This document shows, one piece after another, positions 1 to 6,800 of a stretch of 64,000 nt of DNA. The first letter of the stretch is position 1. Each line of letters starts with the position of its first letter. The notes below the pieces were generated by a model. It did not search any database, was not told the origin of the DNA, and saw nothing but the letters and a program-made list of their open reading frames with translations. Position numbers and translations under genes: made by a program. The stretch comes from CAYJAD01 sp964369995. Its GTDB lineage: Bacteria > Desulfobacterota > Desulfovibrionia > Desulfovibrionales > Desulfovibrionaceae. The stretch spans positions 16,812 to 80,811 of the forward strand of contig CAYJHH010000002.1 in NCBI GenBank assembly GCA_964369995.1. The letters are read 5' to 3'.

Positions 1-252
1 GTATAGACCAATTTTAGGCAATGCATAATAAATCATAAGCAATTGCACTGCCAAAGGCACACCGCGAATGAGAGTCACATAGCCATTGCATATTTTACGA
101 ACCAATGGGGAAGCATATACACGCAATATTCCAAGAATCACTCCGCCCACAAAGCCAAAAATTGCCGAAGGGAGTATTATGGCAAGTGATACCCAAAAGC
201 CTTTATTCAGTACAGGGATAAGCTCTTCAGATAAAAAAGAAACATCAATCAT
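1..252 (-). CDS. Amino-acid ABC transporter permease, N-terminal part (cut by window edge)
   Basis: The first 84 codons of an inner-membrane permease are visible; the rest lies beyond base 1. The ATG at 252 is preceded by AAAGGAAAG. The translation has a hydrophobic segment near residues 17-42 and the ending FVGGVILGILRVYAS, then the cytoplasmic-loop signature VTLIRGVPLAVQL, typical of HisM/GlnP-type permeases of polar amino-acid importers. The gene starts 12 bp after the ATPase gene stops and is the fourth gene of the minus-strand transporter operon (binding protein, permease, ATPase, permease). It most likely forms a heterodimer with the permease at 1117-1782. The substrate cannot be told. 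Confidence 0.85.
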   Translation of the reverse strand, partial: MIDVSFLSEELIPVLNKGFWVSLAIILPSAIFGFVGGVILGILRVYASPLVRKICNGYVTLIRGVPLAVQLLMIYYALPKIGLY

Positions 253-264
253 ACGGCTTTCCTT

Positions 265-1089
265 TTAAGCTTCCTTGTTGGTTGCTTCTGCGTCAATGCC
301 TTCTTGAGTGGAAAAATCCACCGTAGCGGTATGCTTAGTTTCTTTGGTATGCTCTATATCTAAGACTTTATTACAAAAAGCTTGTGTACGTGTTTCGCGG
401 GAGAGCAAATGCTCTGGCGTTCCACGTTCGATGATAACCCCTTGTTCCATAAAAATAATTTCATGAGCCAAGGCTTTGGCAAAATCCATTTGATGTGTGG
501 CCATTATCATGGTCATGCCGGCGCGTGAAAGGTCGCGGATAACGGTAAGCACCTCTCCCACAAGATCAGGGTCCAAAGCAGACGTGGGCTCATCTAGTAA
601 AATAACTTTAGGGTCCATGGCTAAAGCACGCGCAATGGCAACCCTTTGTTTTTGCCCGCCAGAAAGCTGCGCAGGGTAAAGTGTGGCGCGTTTACTTAGG
701 CCAACGCGATCAAGTTCAGCTAAGGCGCGTTCTTTTGCCGCCTGTGCAGAAAACTTGCGCACCTTGCGTAAGGCAATGGCGACATTATCTTCAGCTGTAA
801 GGTGATCAAAAAGATTAAAATCTTGAAAAATCATACCCACTTGGGTGCGAAAAGCGCACAGCTCTGCGGTGTTATGTATGTTAAGGTTTGTACCTTCCAA
901 GGTAATGGTACCACTGTCAGGTGGTATAAGACAGTTAATACATTGCAATAGGGTGCTTTTTCCTGCCCCAGAAGGGCCAATGAGCACTTTTAGCTCACCG
1001 CGATTGAGGCTCAAAGAGCAATCTTGCAAAATGGCTTTGCCGCCCAAGTTCTTGTTGATGGACTGTATAGTAAGCACAGGTGTATTCAT
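265..1089 (-). CDS. Polar amino-acid ABC transporter ATP-binding protein
   Basis: Cytoplasmic ATPase that powers amino-acid uptake. Of 274 residues, 38-46 form Walker A (GPSGAGKST), 142-149 the ABC signature LSGGQKQR, and 163-168 Walker B (ILLDEP), followed by the H-loop in MATHQMD. The family (GlnQ/HisP) is usually about 240-250 residues, so the last 25-30 charged residues are an extension with no recognised domain. The ATG follows AAGG at a somewhat long spacing. It lies between two permease genes, so a permease heterodimer with this ATPase is expected. Substrate unknown; polar amino acids are inferred from the binding protein. Confidence 0.93.
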   Translation of the reverse strand: MNTPVLTIQSINKNLGGKAILQDCSLSLNRGELKVLIGPSGAGKSTLLQCINCLIPPDSGTITLEGTNLNIHNTAELCAFRTQVGMIFQDFNLFDHLTAEDNVAIALRKVRKFSAQAAKERALAELDRVGLSKRATLYPAQLSGGQKQRVAIARALAMDPKVILLDEPTSALDPDLVGEVLTVIRDLSRAGMTMIMATHQMDFAKALAHEIIFMEQGVIIERGTPEHLLSRETRTQAFCNKVLDIEHTKETKHTATVDFSTQEGIDAEATNKEA

Positions 1090-1116
1090 AAAATTAGCCT
1101 TGAAAAAGTAAAGTCA

Positions 1117-1782
1117 TTAAGAAATGGCATAACCAGGCACATAGGTGCGCTGTTCTAATTTGCGTAAGATTCTAAAACCAATAACGGTAATAATAAAGTA
1201 TAAAGCCCCTGCAACAGCAAAGAAAGCTAAATGCTCATACGTACGAGAGGCAACAAAATTGGCTCGAGCCATGATTTCTTGGGTGCCTAGCACATAACAA
1301 ATGGCAGAGTCTTTAAGTAAGATAGAAAATTCATTGGCAAATCCGGGTATGGACATGCGTAAAGCTTGTGGCAAAATAATATGTCGTATGGCAGTGCTAT
1401 CACGCATACCAAGGGCGCGCGCAGCCTTAAGCTGGCCTTGGGGTAAGGCTAATATGGCACCACGGTAAATTTGGGATTGGTAGGCTGTACTGGTTAAACC
1501 TAGCACCACACAAGATATAATAAAAGGGTTGGCGCTCAGTTCTAAGGAAACAAAAAGGCCAAAAAATAAAAAAAGTAAAACTAAAATGGGAACGCCACGA
1601 AAAAACCACACATAGGTGGCAATACATCGGCGTAACCAAGGTGAACCGTATACCTGTAAAATGGCCATGGGTACACCAATGACAAGTCCCATAGCTAAGG
1701 CTATGCTTACATTGGCAATGGTAACAACACTACCACCTAAAATATAGGGCAGAGCATCAAATATTGTGTAGAATAATTCCAT
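1117..1782 (-). CDS. Amino-acid ABC transporter permease (HisM/GlnP type)
   Basis: Inner-membrane channel subunit of 221 residues when started at MELFYTIF. An upstream in-frame ATG at 1830 would add 16 residues, but that stretch is the intergenic hairpin, so 1782 is preferred. Several hydrophobic segments are visible, and the EAA-type loop is seen as GALxLPQGQLKAARALGM followed by IILPQALR, the site that contacts the ATPase. RGVPILVLLFLFF matches the first-domain signature of this permease family. The gene is separated from the upstream binding-protein gene by a stem-loop and from the ATPase gene by 27 bp. Confidence 0.9.
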   Translation of the reverse strand: MELFYTIFDALPYILGGSVVTIANVSIALAMGLVIGVPMAILQVYGSPWLRRCIATYVWFFRGVPILVLLFLFFGLFVSLELSANPFIISCVVLGLTSTAYQSQIYRGAILALPQGQLKAARALGMRDSTAIRHIILPQALRMSIPGFANEFSILLKDSAICYVLGTQEIMARANFVASRTYEHLAFFAVAGALYFIITVIGFRILRKLEQRTYVPGYAIS

Positions 1783-1788
1783 AATATA

Positions 1789-1828
1789 TAAAAAAGGCCC
1801 TCCATGCACACAAAGGAGCATAGAGGGC
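1789..1828 (-). terminator. Stem-loop with T tract between binding-protein and permease genes
   Basis: Read on the minus strand, GCCCTCTATGC pairs with GCATGGAGGGC (11 positions, one G-T pair, 10-nt loop) and is followed by TTTTTT. It lies in the 56 bp between the solute-binding-protein stop and the permease start. Its position suggests partial termination or 3'-end protection of the binding-protein message, giving more binding protein than membrane subunits. Confidence 0.6.
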
Positions 1829-1838
1829 ATAGGTCATA

Positions 1839-2585
1839 TTATTTTTTTTGCAAGTATTTATCTTGCAATTCTTTCCAATGCGGATCAGCCATAAGTAACT
1901 TGTAACCATCGTTGATCATGGTACGAAGCTCTTGGTCGTCTTTACGAACAGCTACGCCAAAATTATCTGGATTACCATGTACGCCCACAATTTTTACAGC
2001 CTTACCCTTGCTTATGGAGTCATCAGCAGGCAACTTGTCCATAAGACCGGCTTGAATACGGCCATTAAGAAGATCTTCTACAATGAGAGGAGCAGATTCG
2101 TAGTATACGATTTCCACAGGATAGCCTTTTTCTTTAGCTTCTTTTTGGAAATCAGCAGCTTCAGAAGTGCCGCGTTGAAGACCAATTTTGTTTTTACCAC
2201 CTAAGATTTTAGCGCTGTCAAGGTCAGCGTCTTTTTTGGCAATAAAAACACGAGAAACTTCCCAGTAAGGATTAGAAAATTCAACCATTTGCTTACGAGC
2301 ATCTGTAATGCTCATGCCAGAAGCTACCATGTCGATTTGCTTTGCAAGTAAAGCAGGAATAATGCCGTCCCATGCAATGGGTTTATGCTCTACCTTAAAG
2401 CCCATTTTTTTGGCAATCCAATTCATGGATTCCACGTCAAAACCGGCAGGCTTGCCCTGTTCATCCACGTAGCCAAAGGGAGGGTAGTTGGCATCTATAC
2501 CGTTAACATAGGTTTTTTGCGCTGCTTGAGCACTGCCCACAGTCAATAATAAGGCTAACATTCCAAAAGCAAGAATTCTTTTCAT
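1839..2585 (-). CDS. Periplasmic amino-acid-binding protein (SBP family 3)
   Basis: Secreted solute-binding protein of 248 residues that delivers an amino acid to the ABC permease. Residues 1-22 form a signal peptide (KR, hydrophobic core, SAQAA cleavage region). The family-3 start is visible as GIDANYPPFGYVDEQGKPAG, and MVASGMSITDARKQ and FGVAVRK are typical lobe motifs. The length is normal for the family. It is the first gene of the transporter operon, behind a good sigma-70 promoter, with an attenuator-like hairpin just after its stop. The ligand cannot be assigned from sequence alone; histidine, lysine, arginine, glutamine and cystine binders share this fold. Confidence 0.9.
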   Translation of the reverse strand: MKRILAFGMLALLLTVGSAQAAQKTYVNGIDANYPPFGYVDEQGKPAGFDVESMNWIAKKMGFKVEHKPIAWDGIIPALLAKQIDMVASGMSITDARKQMVEFSNPYWEVSRVFIAKKDADLDSAKILGGKNKIGLQRGTSEAADFQKEAKEKGYPVEIVYYESAPLIVEDLLNGRIQAGLMDKLPADDSISKGKAVKIVGVHGNPDNFGVAVRKDDQELRTMINDGYKLLMADPHWKELQDKYLQKK

Positions 2586-2644
2586 CGTTTTCTGAGCTCC
2601 TTAAACTGGGTAATAGAAAAAAAATATCTTAAAGACCAAGGGGC

Positions 2645-2673
2645 TGTATAGCAAAGTATTGGTTTTATGGCAA
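2645..2673 (-). promoter_or_regulatory. Predicted sigma-70 promoter of the amino-acid transporter operon
   Basis: On the minus strand TTGCCA (2673-2668) and TATACA (2650-2645) are separated by 17 bp and lie about 60 bp upstream of the binding-protein ATG at 2585. Predicted from sequence only. Confidence 0.5.
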
Positions 2674-2844
2674 GTGTGTAAAAAAGGACAATACGCCCGT
2701 TTTTACACAAAAAAAGGTAATTTTCGTAAAAACTAGCCGAGAAAACATAACTTGATTTGGCGCTATTGTATGTTGTAATATGCTTTTCTTTAAAAATCTA
2801 CCAGAACAGGTAACCTTAGCAAGGGAACTATCAGGAAATATACT

Positions 2845-4236
2845 ATGTGGGAAAAAATAATTCGCAATTCTGTGGGGATACGCCCGGGACACCTTTTTAC
2901 CCTGCTTTGTGATGGCCTTACCTTACAAATAGTGCTCTCACTATGCATTCTTGTTCGCTCCATGTGGGGAAATATTGATTATACATTATATTTTTGGATG
3001 AGCATATTATTGTGCAGCGGCCCCATTTTTGCTTTGGTACTTGGATCATGCGAAGAGCCCGTACCACCGCCGCATAAGGAAGTTAAAAAACTTTTTTTAA
3101 GCGTTTCCTTGGCGTACTTGGTCATCTTAGTAGTCTTTTTTATGACGCAAGTGTCGGTGGAGTACTCGCGCATAATTATGGTTTTTGCATGGGGTATAAG
3201 CGTTGTGGCGGTGCCTATGGTTCGCGGTTTTGTACGCAGAAGATTGTGTCGTAAAATGTGGTGGGGTACACCGGTGGTTTTTTTGCAAAGCCGTGAAGAA
3301 GTGGCGGATTTATGGCAAGAATTATTAGACTATCCCGAGCGTGGTTTGCGCCCTGTGGAATGCTTAAATGTGAACGCTGCAGAAGACTGCTGGAAAGAGC
3401 GTATTAAGTATTTACAAGAACAGTATGTGACACCCATGTTTGTCTGGTGCAGTGATAGCGGTAAAAAAGTAGATGAAACGCCTTTTTTTGAAGAAATAGC
3501 GCTGCATTGTAAGAAAATTTTAGTGGTTCCCTTAAAAGTTAGAAAATTAAAAAAGTTTTGGTTAGCGCCGCGGGTGCTGGGCAGTTCCACAGCTTTTTTG
3601 GTAAAGCAAAACCTGACGGATGTGAGGCGTTTACGTGTAAAACGTTGTATGGATATTTTCATTGCCGTTTTGGCGCTCATAGGCCTTGCACCGCTTTTTA
3701 TTTTTTTGGTGTTGTGGATACGTTCAAGCTCTGAAGGGCCAGCTTTTTACTCTCAAAGGCGCATAGGGCAAGGCGGAAAGCATATTCGAATTTTTAAATT
3801 TCGTTCCATGGTGCAAAATGCCGATGAGGTATTGGAAAAGTATTTACAAGAAAATGCTTTATATCGTGAAGAATGGGGAAAAGACCAAAAGTTGCGCCAT
3901 GACCCACGTATTACCAAGGTGGGACATTTTTTACGTAAAACGAGTTTGGATGAATTGCCGCAGCTTTTTAATGTACTTATGGGAAATATGACCTTGGTGG
4001 GGCCGCGCCCCATAGTGGATAGTGAAATTAAACGCTATGGTGATGTCTATTTAGAATACCGAGAAGTAAAACCAGGTATTACCGGCTTATGGCAAATTTC
4101 TGGACGTAATAATACTACATATGAGCAACGCGTTTCATATGACCGTTATTATGTAACCAATTGGTCGGTATGGATGGATTTATGGATACTTATGCGCACC
4201 ATACCTGTGGCCTTGCGAGGTCATGGCGCCTTTTAA
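2845..4236 (+). CDS. Undecaprenyl-phosphate sugar phosphotransferase (WbaP/exopolysaccharide type)
   Basis: Membrane enzyme of 463 residues that transfers a sugar-1-phosphate from a nucleotide sugar to undecaprenyl phosphate, starting surface-polysaccharide synthesis. The N-terminal half has about four hydrophobic segments (roughly residues 20-135) and a weakly conserved cytoplasmic part. The C-terminal bacterial sugar-transferase domain begins near 265 with KRCMDIFIAVLALIG and carries IFKFRSM, LRKTSLDELPQLFNV and GNMTLVGPRP, then VKPGITGLWQISGRN and DLWILMRTI. AGGAAA precedes the ATG. It stands alone with a terminator after it, and no polysaccharide cluster surrounds it here. The sugar (galactose, glucose or another) cannot be told. 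Confidence 0.9.
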   Translation: MWEKIIRNSVGIRPGHLFTLLCDGLTLQIVLSLCILVRSMWGNIDYTLYFWMSILLCSGPIFALVLGSCEEPVPPPHKEVKKLFLSVSLAYLVILVVFFMTQVSVEYSRIIMVFAWGISVVAVPMVRGFVRRRLCRKMWWGTPVVFLQSREEVADLWQELLDYPERGLRPVECLNVNAAEDCWKERIKYLQEQYVTPMFVWCSDSGKKVDETPFFEEIALHCKKILVVPLKVRKLKKFWLAPRVLGSSTAFLVKQNLTDVRRLRVKRCMDIFIAVLALIGLAPLFIFLVLWIRSSSEGPAFYSQRRIGQGGKHIRIFKFRSMVQNADEVLEKYLQENALYREEWGKDQKLRHDPRITKVGHFLRKTSLDELPQLFNVLMGNMTLVGPRPIVDSEIKRYGDVYLEYREVKPGITGLWQISGRNNTTYEQRVSYDRYYVTNWSVWMDLWILMRTIPVALRGHGAF

Positions 4237-4245
4237 TATGCTTTG

Positions 4246-4275
4246 AGCCCTTCATTTTGTGAGGGGCTTTTTTTT
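4246..4275 (+). terminator. Rho-independent terminator after the sugar transferase
   Basis: AGCCCTTCA pairs with TGAGGGGCT (one G-T pair, short loop) and runs into eight T residues, 10 bp after the stop codon at 4236. Confidence 0.8.
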
Positions 4276-4291
4276 GGCATGGAACATGCTT
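4275..4291 (+). promoter_or_regulatory. Possible sigma-54 promoter of flgE
   Basis: TGGCATGGAACATGCTT has the GG and GC pairs at the spacing expected for a -24/-12 promoter, with two departures from TGGCACG-N4-TTGCW. A second candidate with the same spacing, TGGCACAGCATAAGCC, lies at 4337-4352. Hook genes in many flagellated proteobacteria use sigma-54, which supports but does not prove this reading. Confidence 0.35.
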
Positions 4292-4454
4292 TACATAAAG
4301 CTAGCAAGATAAAAAAGGGAAGCTTTTTCCCTTTACTGGCACAGCATAAGCCAAAAAGAAGCTTATATGCGTGCTACAAATTGTAAAATCTTGTTCCCAT
4401 GTAGTTGCGGGGAAATTTTTTCCCTTCTCTCTACACATATTATGAGGAAAGCCT

Positions 4455-5930
4455 ATGAATAGTTCGCTCTATATCGGTGCCACAGGCATGAAAAGTTTGT
4501 CGGAAGGCATGAATGTTATTTCTAACAATCTAGCCAACGTCAGCACCATTGGCTTTAAGCAACAAGATGTTCAATTTGCAGACTTAATGTATAAAAGCCA
4601 AGGTACCACAGGCAACTCTTGGGAAGCTCAAGAAGGCTCTAAAGTGGCCCTAGGTCAAATGGGTATGGGCGTTATGGTTTCGGATGTACGAACCATATTC
4701 GACCAAGGCACCATGCAAGCTGGCTCTGCAGTGACAGAGCTTGCCTTAAGCGGCGATGGCTTCTTTCAGGTGGAAACCGTGGACGGCGAAATCATGTACA
4801 GCCGCGCTGGCAACTTTCACTTAAATGAAGTGGGTAATTTTAGCTTGCCGGAAGGGCATACCCTCATGGGCTATCCGGTGAACGCTGAAGGCGCCACAGG
4901 AGCCTTGCAAGCTATTAATTTAGACCCCTTTGGCACCATGCCAGCCCAGGCCACGTCAGAAATAAGTTTGGGCTTTAACCTTGGTAAAATAGAAGACAAT
5001 TCCTCTAGTACCACAGATCCGTATTTTACTTTGGCTCAAAATTATGATGCCACAAAAATTCCTCCTTTAAGCGATGAGCAGTATAGTTATACTCAGCCCA
5101 TACGTGTGTATGATGCTGAAGGTAATGCCCAAGATCTCACCCTTTATGTGGATGGGGCGCCCTCCAGCGATCCGGATACAGTGCATGAATTTTTGGTGGC
5201 GGCTAATATTAATGAGCATAATGCCACGGCTCAGCCCTTGCTTTCCGGCACCATGACTTTTGATTCTGCGGGTAATCTTATAGGTGTAGCCTATTTTTCA
5301 CCCACGGGAGATAATTCTGATTTGAATAATTGGACCACCGCCCCCACCAATGAAAATGGGCAAGCGCTTATGGATTATAATGGGCAAAGTATTGCCCTAG
5401 ACTTTGGCCTTACTGGTGATATGCAAGGCGTTGCCGCCACAGCCGCCGCTGTGGGAACGGATAGAACCATGCTTGGCACCACCGCCAATGCCAAGGAGTT
5501 ATCGGGCATAACCACTGCTTTTTCTACTGATAATAGCATGCATAAAAATGAGCAAGATGGCTTTGCTGAAGGATTTTTAACCAATATTGAGATTACGCAA
5601 GGCGGAGAAATTATAGGAAGCTATAGTAATAACCAAGACGCAACTCTATATGAAATCCCTGTGGCACGCTTTATCAATGATGATGGCCTATATCGTGAAG
5701 GTGGCAATTTATTTTCTGCCACCGATGCCTCGGGGCCTGCGGAATTGGGTGAAGCCGGTACTGAAAATTACGCCAGTATTATTTCCAATTATATTGAAGG
5801 ATCAAATGTAGACATGTCTGCAGAAATGGTGGATTTGATTATTACGCAACGTGGTTTCCAAAGTAATAGTAAGGCAGTTACCACGGCCGATGAAATGCTG
5901 AAAAAAGCCATGGAATTAAAGCGTAACTAA
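4455..5930 (+). CDS. flgE: Flagellar hook protein FlgE
   Basis: Structural subunit of the flagellar hook, 491 residues, exported by the flagellar type III system. The N-terminal rod/hook signature SLYIGATGMKSLSEGMNVIS then NNLANVSTIGFKQ is clear, GDGFFQVE is the usual FlgE/FlgF/FlgG domain motif, and the C-terminal heptad region reads NYIEGSNVDMSAEMVDLI, then TQRGFQSNSKAVTTADEML. The central variable domain is Ser/Thr/Asn rich, as in longer hooks. RBS GAGGAAA precedes the ATG. No other flagellar gene is adjacent, so the hook gene stands apart from the flagellar operons. Possible sigma-54 sites lie upstream and several hairpins follow the stop. Assignment as FlgE rather than FlgF/FlgG rests on the length. 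Confidence 0.93.
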   Translation: MNSSLYIGATGMKSLSEGMNVISNNLANVSTIGFKQQDVQFADLMYKSQGTTGNSWEAQEGSKVALGQMGMGVMVSDVRTIFDQGTMQAGSAVTELALSGDGFFQVETVDGEIMYSRAGNFHLNEVGNFSLPEGHTLMGYPVNAEGATGALQAINLDPFGTMPAQATSEISLGFNLGKIEDNSSSTTDPYFTLAQNYDATKIPPLSDEQYSYTQPIRVYDAEGNAQDLTLYVDGAPSSDPDTVHEFLVAANINEHNATAQPLLSGTMTFDSAGNLIGVAYFSPTGDNSDLNNWTTAPTNENGQALMDYNGQSIALDFGLTGDMQGVAATAAAVGTDRTMLGTTANAKELSGITTAFSTDNSMHKNEQDGFAEGFLTNIEITQGGEIIGSYSNNQDATLYEIPVARFINDDGLYREGGNLFSATDASGPAELGEAGTENYASIISNYIEGSNVDMSAEMVDLIITQRGFQSNSKAVTTADEMLKKAMELKRN

Positions 5931-5940
5931 TTAGTCGGCG

Positions 5941-5970
5941 CTTAAAAACGCGTTTTCACACGTTTTTAAG
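5941..5970. repeat. Perfect 10-bp inverted repeat after flgE
   Basis: CTTAAAAACG at 5941-5950 pairs perfectly with CGTTTTTAAG at 5961-5970 around a 10-nt loop. No T tract follows, so it may be a processing or stability hairpin or part of the repeat element. Confidence 0.5.
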
Positions 5971-6005
5971 AAAGGCACGCTCACTTCAAACACCCCTTTG
6001 GGGCC

Positions 6006-6031
6006 GCCGGAAGTAAATTCCGGCTTGTTTT
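6006..6031 (+). terminator. Terminator-like hairpin downstream of flgE
   Basis: GCCGGAA (6006-6012) pairs with TTCCGGC (6018-6024) around GTAAA and is followed by TTGTTTT. A further small stem, CATGCC-aaa-GGCATG, lies at 6046-6060. Confidence 0.5.
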
Positions 6032-6241
6032 ACGTGGCGGCAAGCCATGCCAAAGGCATGTCTTGTATAGTCTCCACTGAAAAATTCTATTTCAAATATC
6101 TAAACTTTGCCAGAAAACGTATTCCATACGTTTATTTCTGGCAATCTTTATTACGTTATTTGATTTATAAGTTCTATTTTTACTGATAGTTAAGTTGTTT
6201 TTCAGTGTCGACTAATTAATAGCATAAAATAATTTTCATAT

Positions 6242-6280
6242 AAAAAACCGGAAAGGCGTGGAAGCTCTTTCCGGTTTTTT
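6242..6280. terminator. Strong bidirectional terminator between flgE and yccF
   Basis: AAAAAACCGGAAAG pairs with CTTTCCGGTTTTTT around a 12-nt loop. T runs follow the stem on both strands, so it can end transcription from flgE on the plus strand and from yccF on the minus strand. Confidence 0.85.
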
Positions 6281-6332
6281 TATGCATAGTCACGCAAAAT
6301 ATACAATTTTACCTGACTTCGTCTTTCATTTA

Positions 6333-6788
6333 TTATTTACGCATTTTTTCCACAAAGGCGGCGGCAGAAGCTTGCTCTGCAGCGCTACCCACGGCGGCAG
6401 GCACAATGGTTTTTCCGATGGGGGATAGGGTAAGGGCAGCCAATTTAACATGCTGCCAAGCAAAAGGAATACCAATAATGGTTACAGCGCAGACTATGGC
6501 TGAGGCTAAATGCGCCAAAGCAATCCAAAATCCTGCAAAAATAAACCATATGATATTACCCACAAGACCCAAGGCTCCCGTGCCTATATCATCTTTACCC
6601 GTAAGCACATCGCGAGAAATGGCCACCTTGCCAAAAGGGAAGAAGGCAAAAGAGCCAATGACAAAGCAGGCCTTACCAAAGGGAATACCTATAATGGAAA
6701 TAAAGGCTAAAACGCCAAAAAACCACCACATGAGCCCTGTAAGCACGCCGCCTAAAAGAAACCAAAGAATATTACCAAGTAGTGACAT
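6333..6788 (-). CDS. yccF: YccF-domain inner-membrane protein
   Basis: Membrane protein of 151 residues with two repeats of the YccF domain. Each begins with a GNILWF/GNIIWF motif, has a hydrophobic stretch and the loop IIGIPFGKA or IIGIPFAWQ, and ends in a PFGK/PIGK sequence. Four membrane segments are likely. The molecular function of the family is not established. AAGGAG precedes the ATG. It lies 12 bp downstream of the U32 gene on the same strand and may be the last gene of that transcript, ending at the strong hairpin at 6242-6280. Confidence 0.88.
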   Translation of the reverse strand: MSLLGNILWFLLGGVLTGLMWWFFGVLAFISIIGIPFGKACFVIGSFAFFPFGKVAISRDVLTGKDDIGTGALGLVGNIIWFIFAGFWIALAHLASAIVCAVTIIGIPFAWQHVKLAALTLSPIGKTIVPAAVGSAAEQASAAAFVEKMRK

Positions 6789-6800
6789 ATAAACTCCTTT

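Larger units (their letters stand above)
5928..6219. mobile_element. Palindromic MITE-like element downstream of flgE
   Basis: No gene is supported between 5931 and 6332. The stretch is bounded by inverted TAATTAGTCG (5928-5937, covering the flgE stop) and CGACTAATTA (6209-6218). A closer inner pair, CACTGAAAAA (6075-6084) and TTTTTCAGTG (6198-6207), encloses a central hairpin GCCAGAAAACGTA/TACGTTTATTTCTGGC (6109-6142). The two inner arms share TAGTC..CACTGAAAAA in inverted orientation, giving an A+T-rich 150-bp palindromic unit (6068-6219) like a miniature inverted-repeat element. Between 5941 and 6060 there are further hairpins. No transposase is present. Confidence 0.45.

Noticed and set aside
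2665..2892. 75-residue minus-strand frame between the transporter operon and the sugar transferase
   Set aside because: It overlaps the predicted promoter and the start of a well-supported gene.
4314..4334. AAAGGGAA-gcttt-TTCCCTTT hairpin upstream of flgE
   Set aside because: It would terminate only minus-strand transcripts, and no minus-strand gene is present to its right; kept as possible 5' structure only.
5998..6186. 62-residue open frame after flgE
   Set aside because: No RBS, low-complexity A+T-rich sequence and it runs through the inverted-repeat element.
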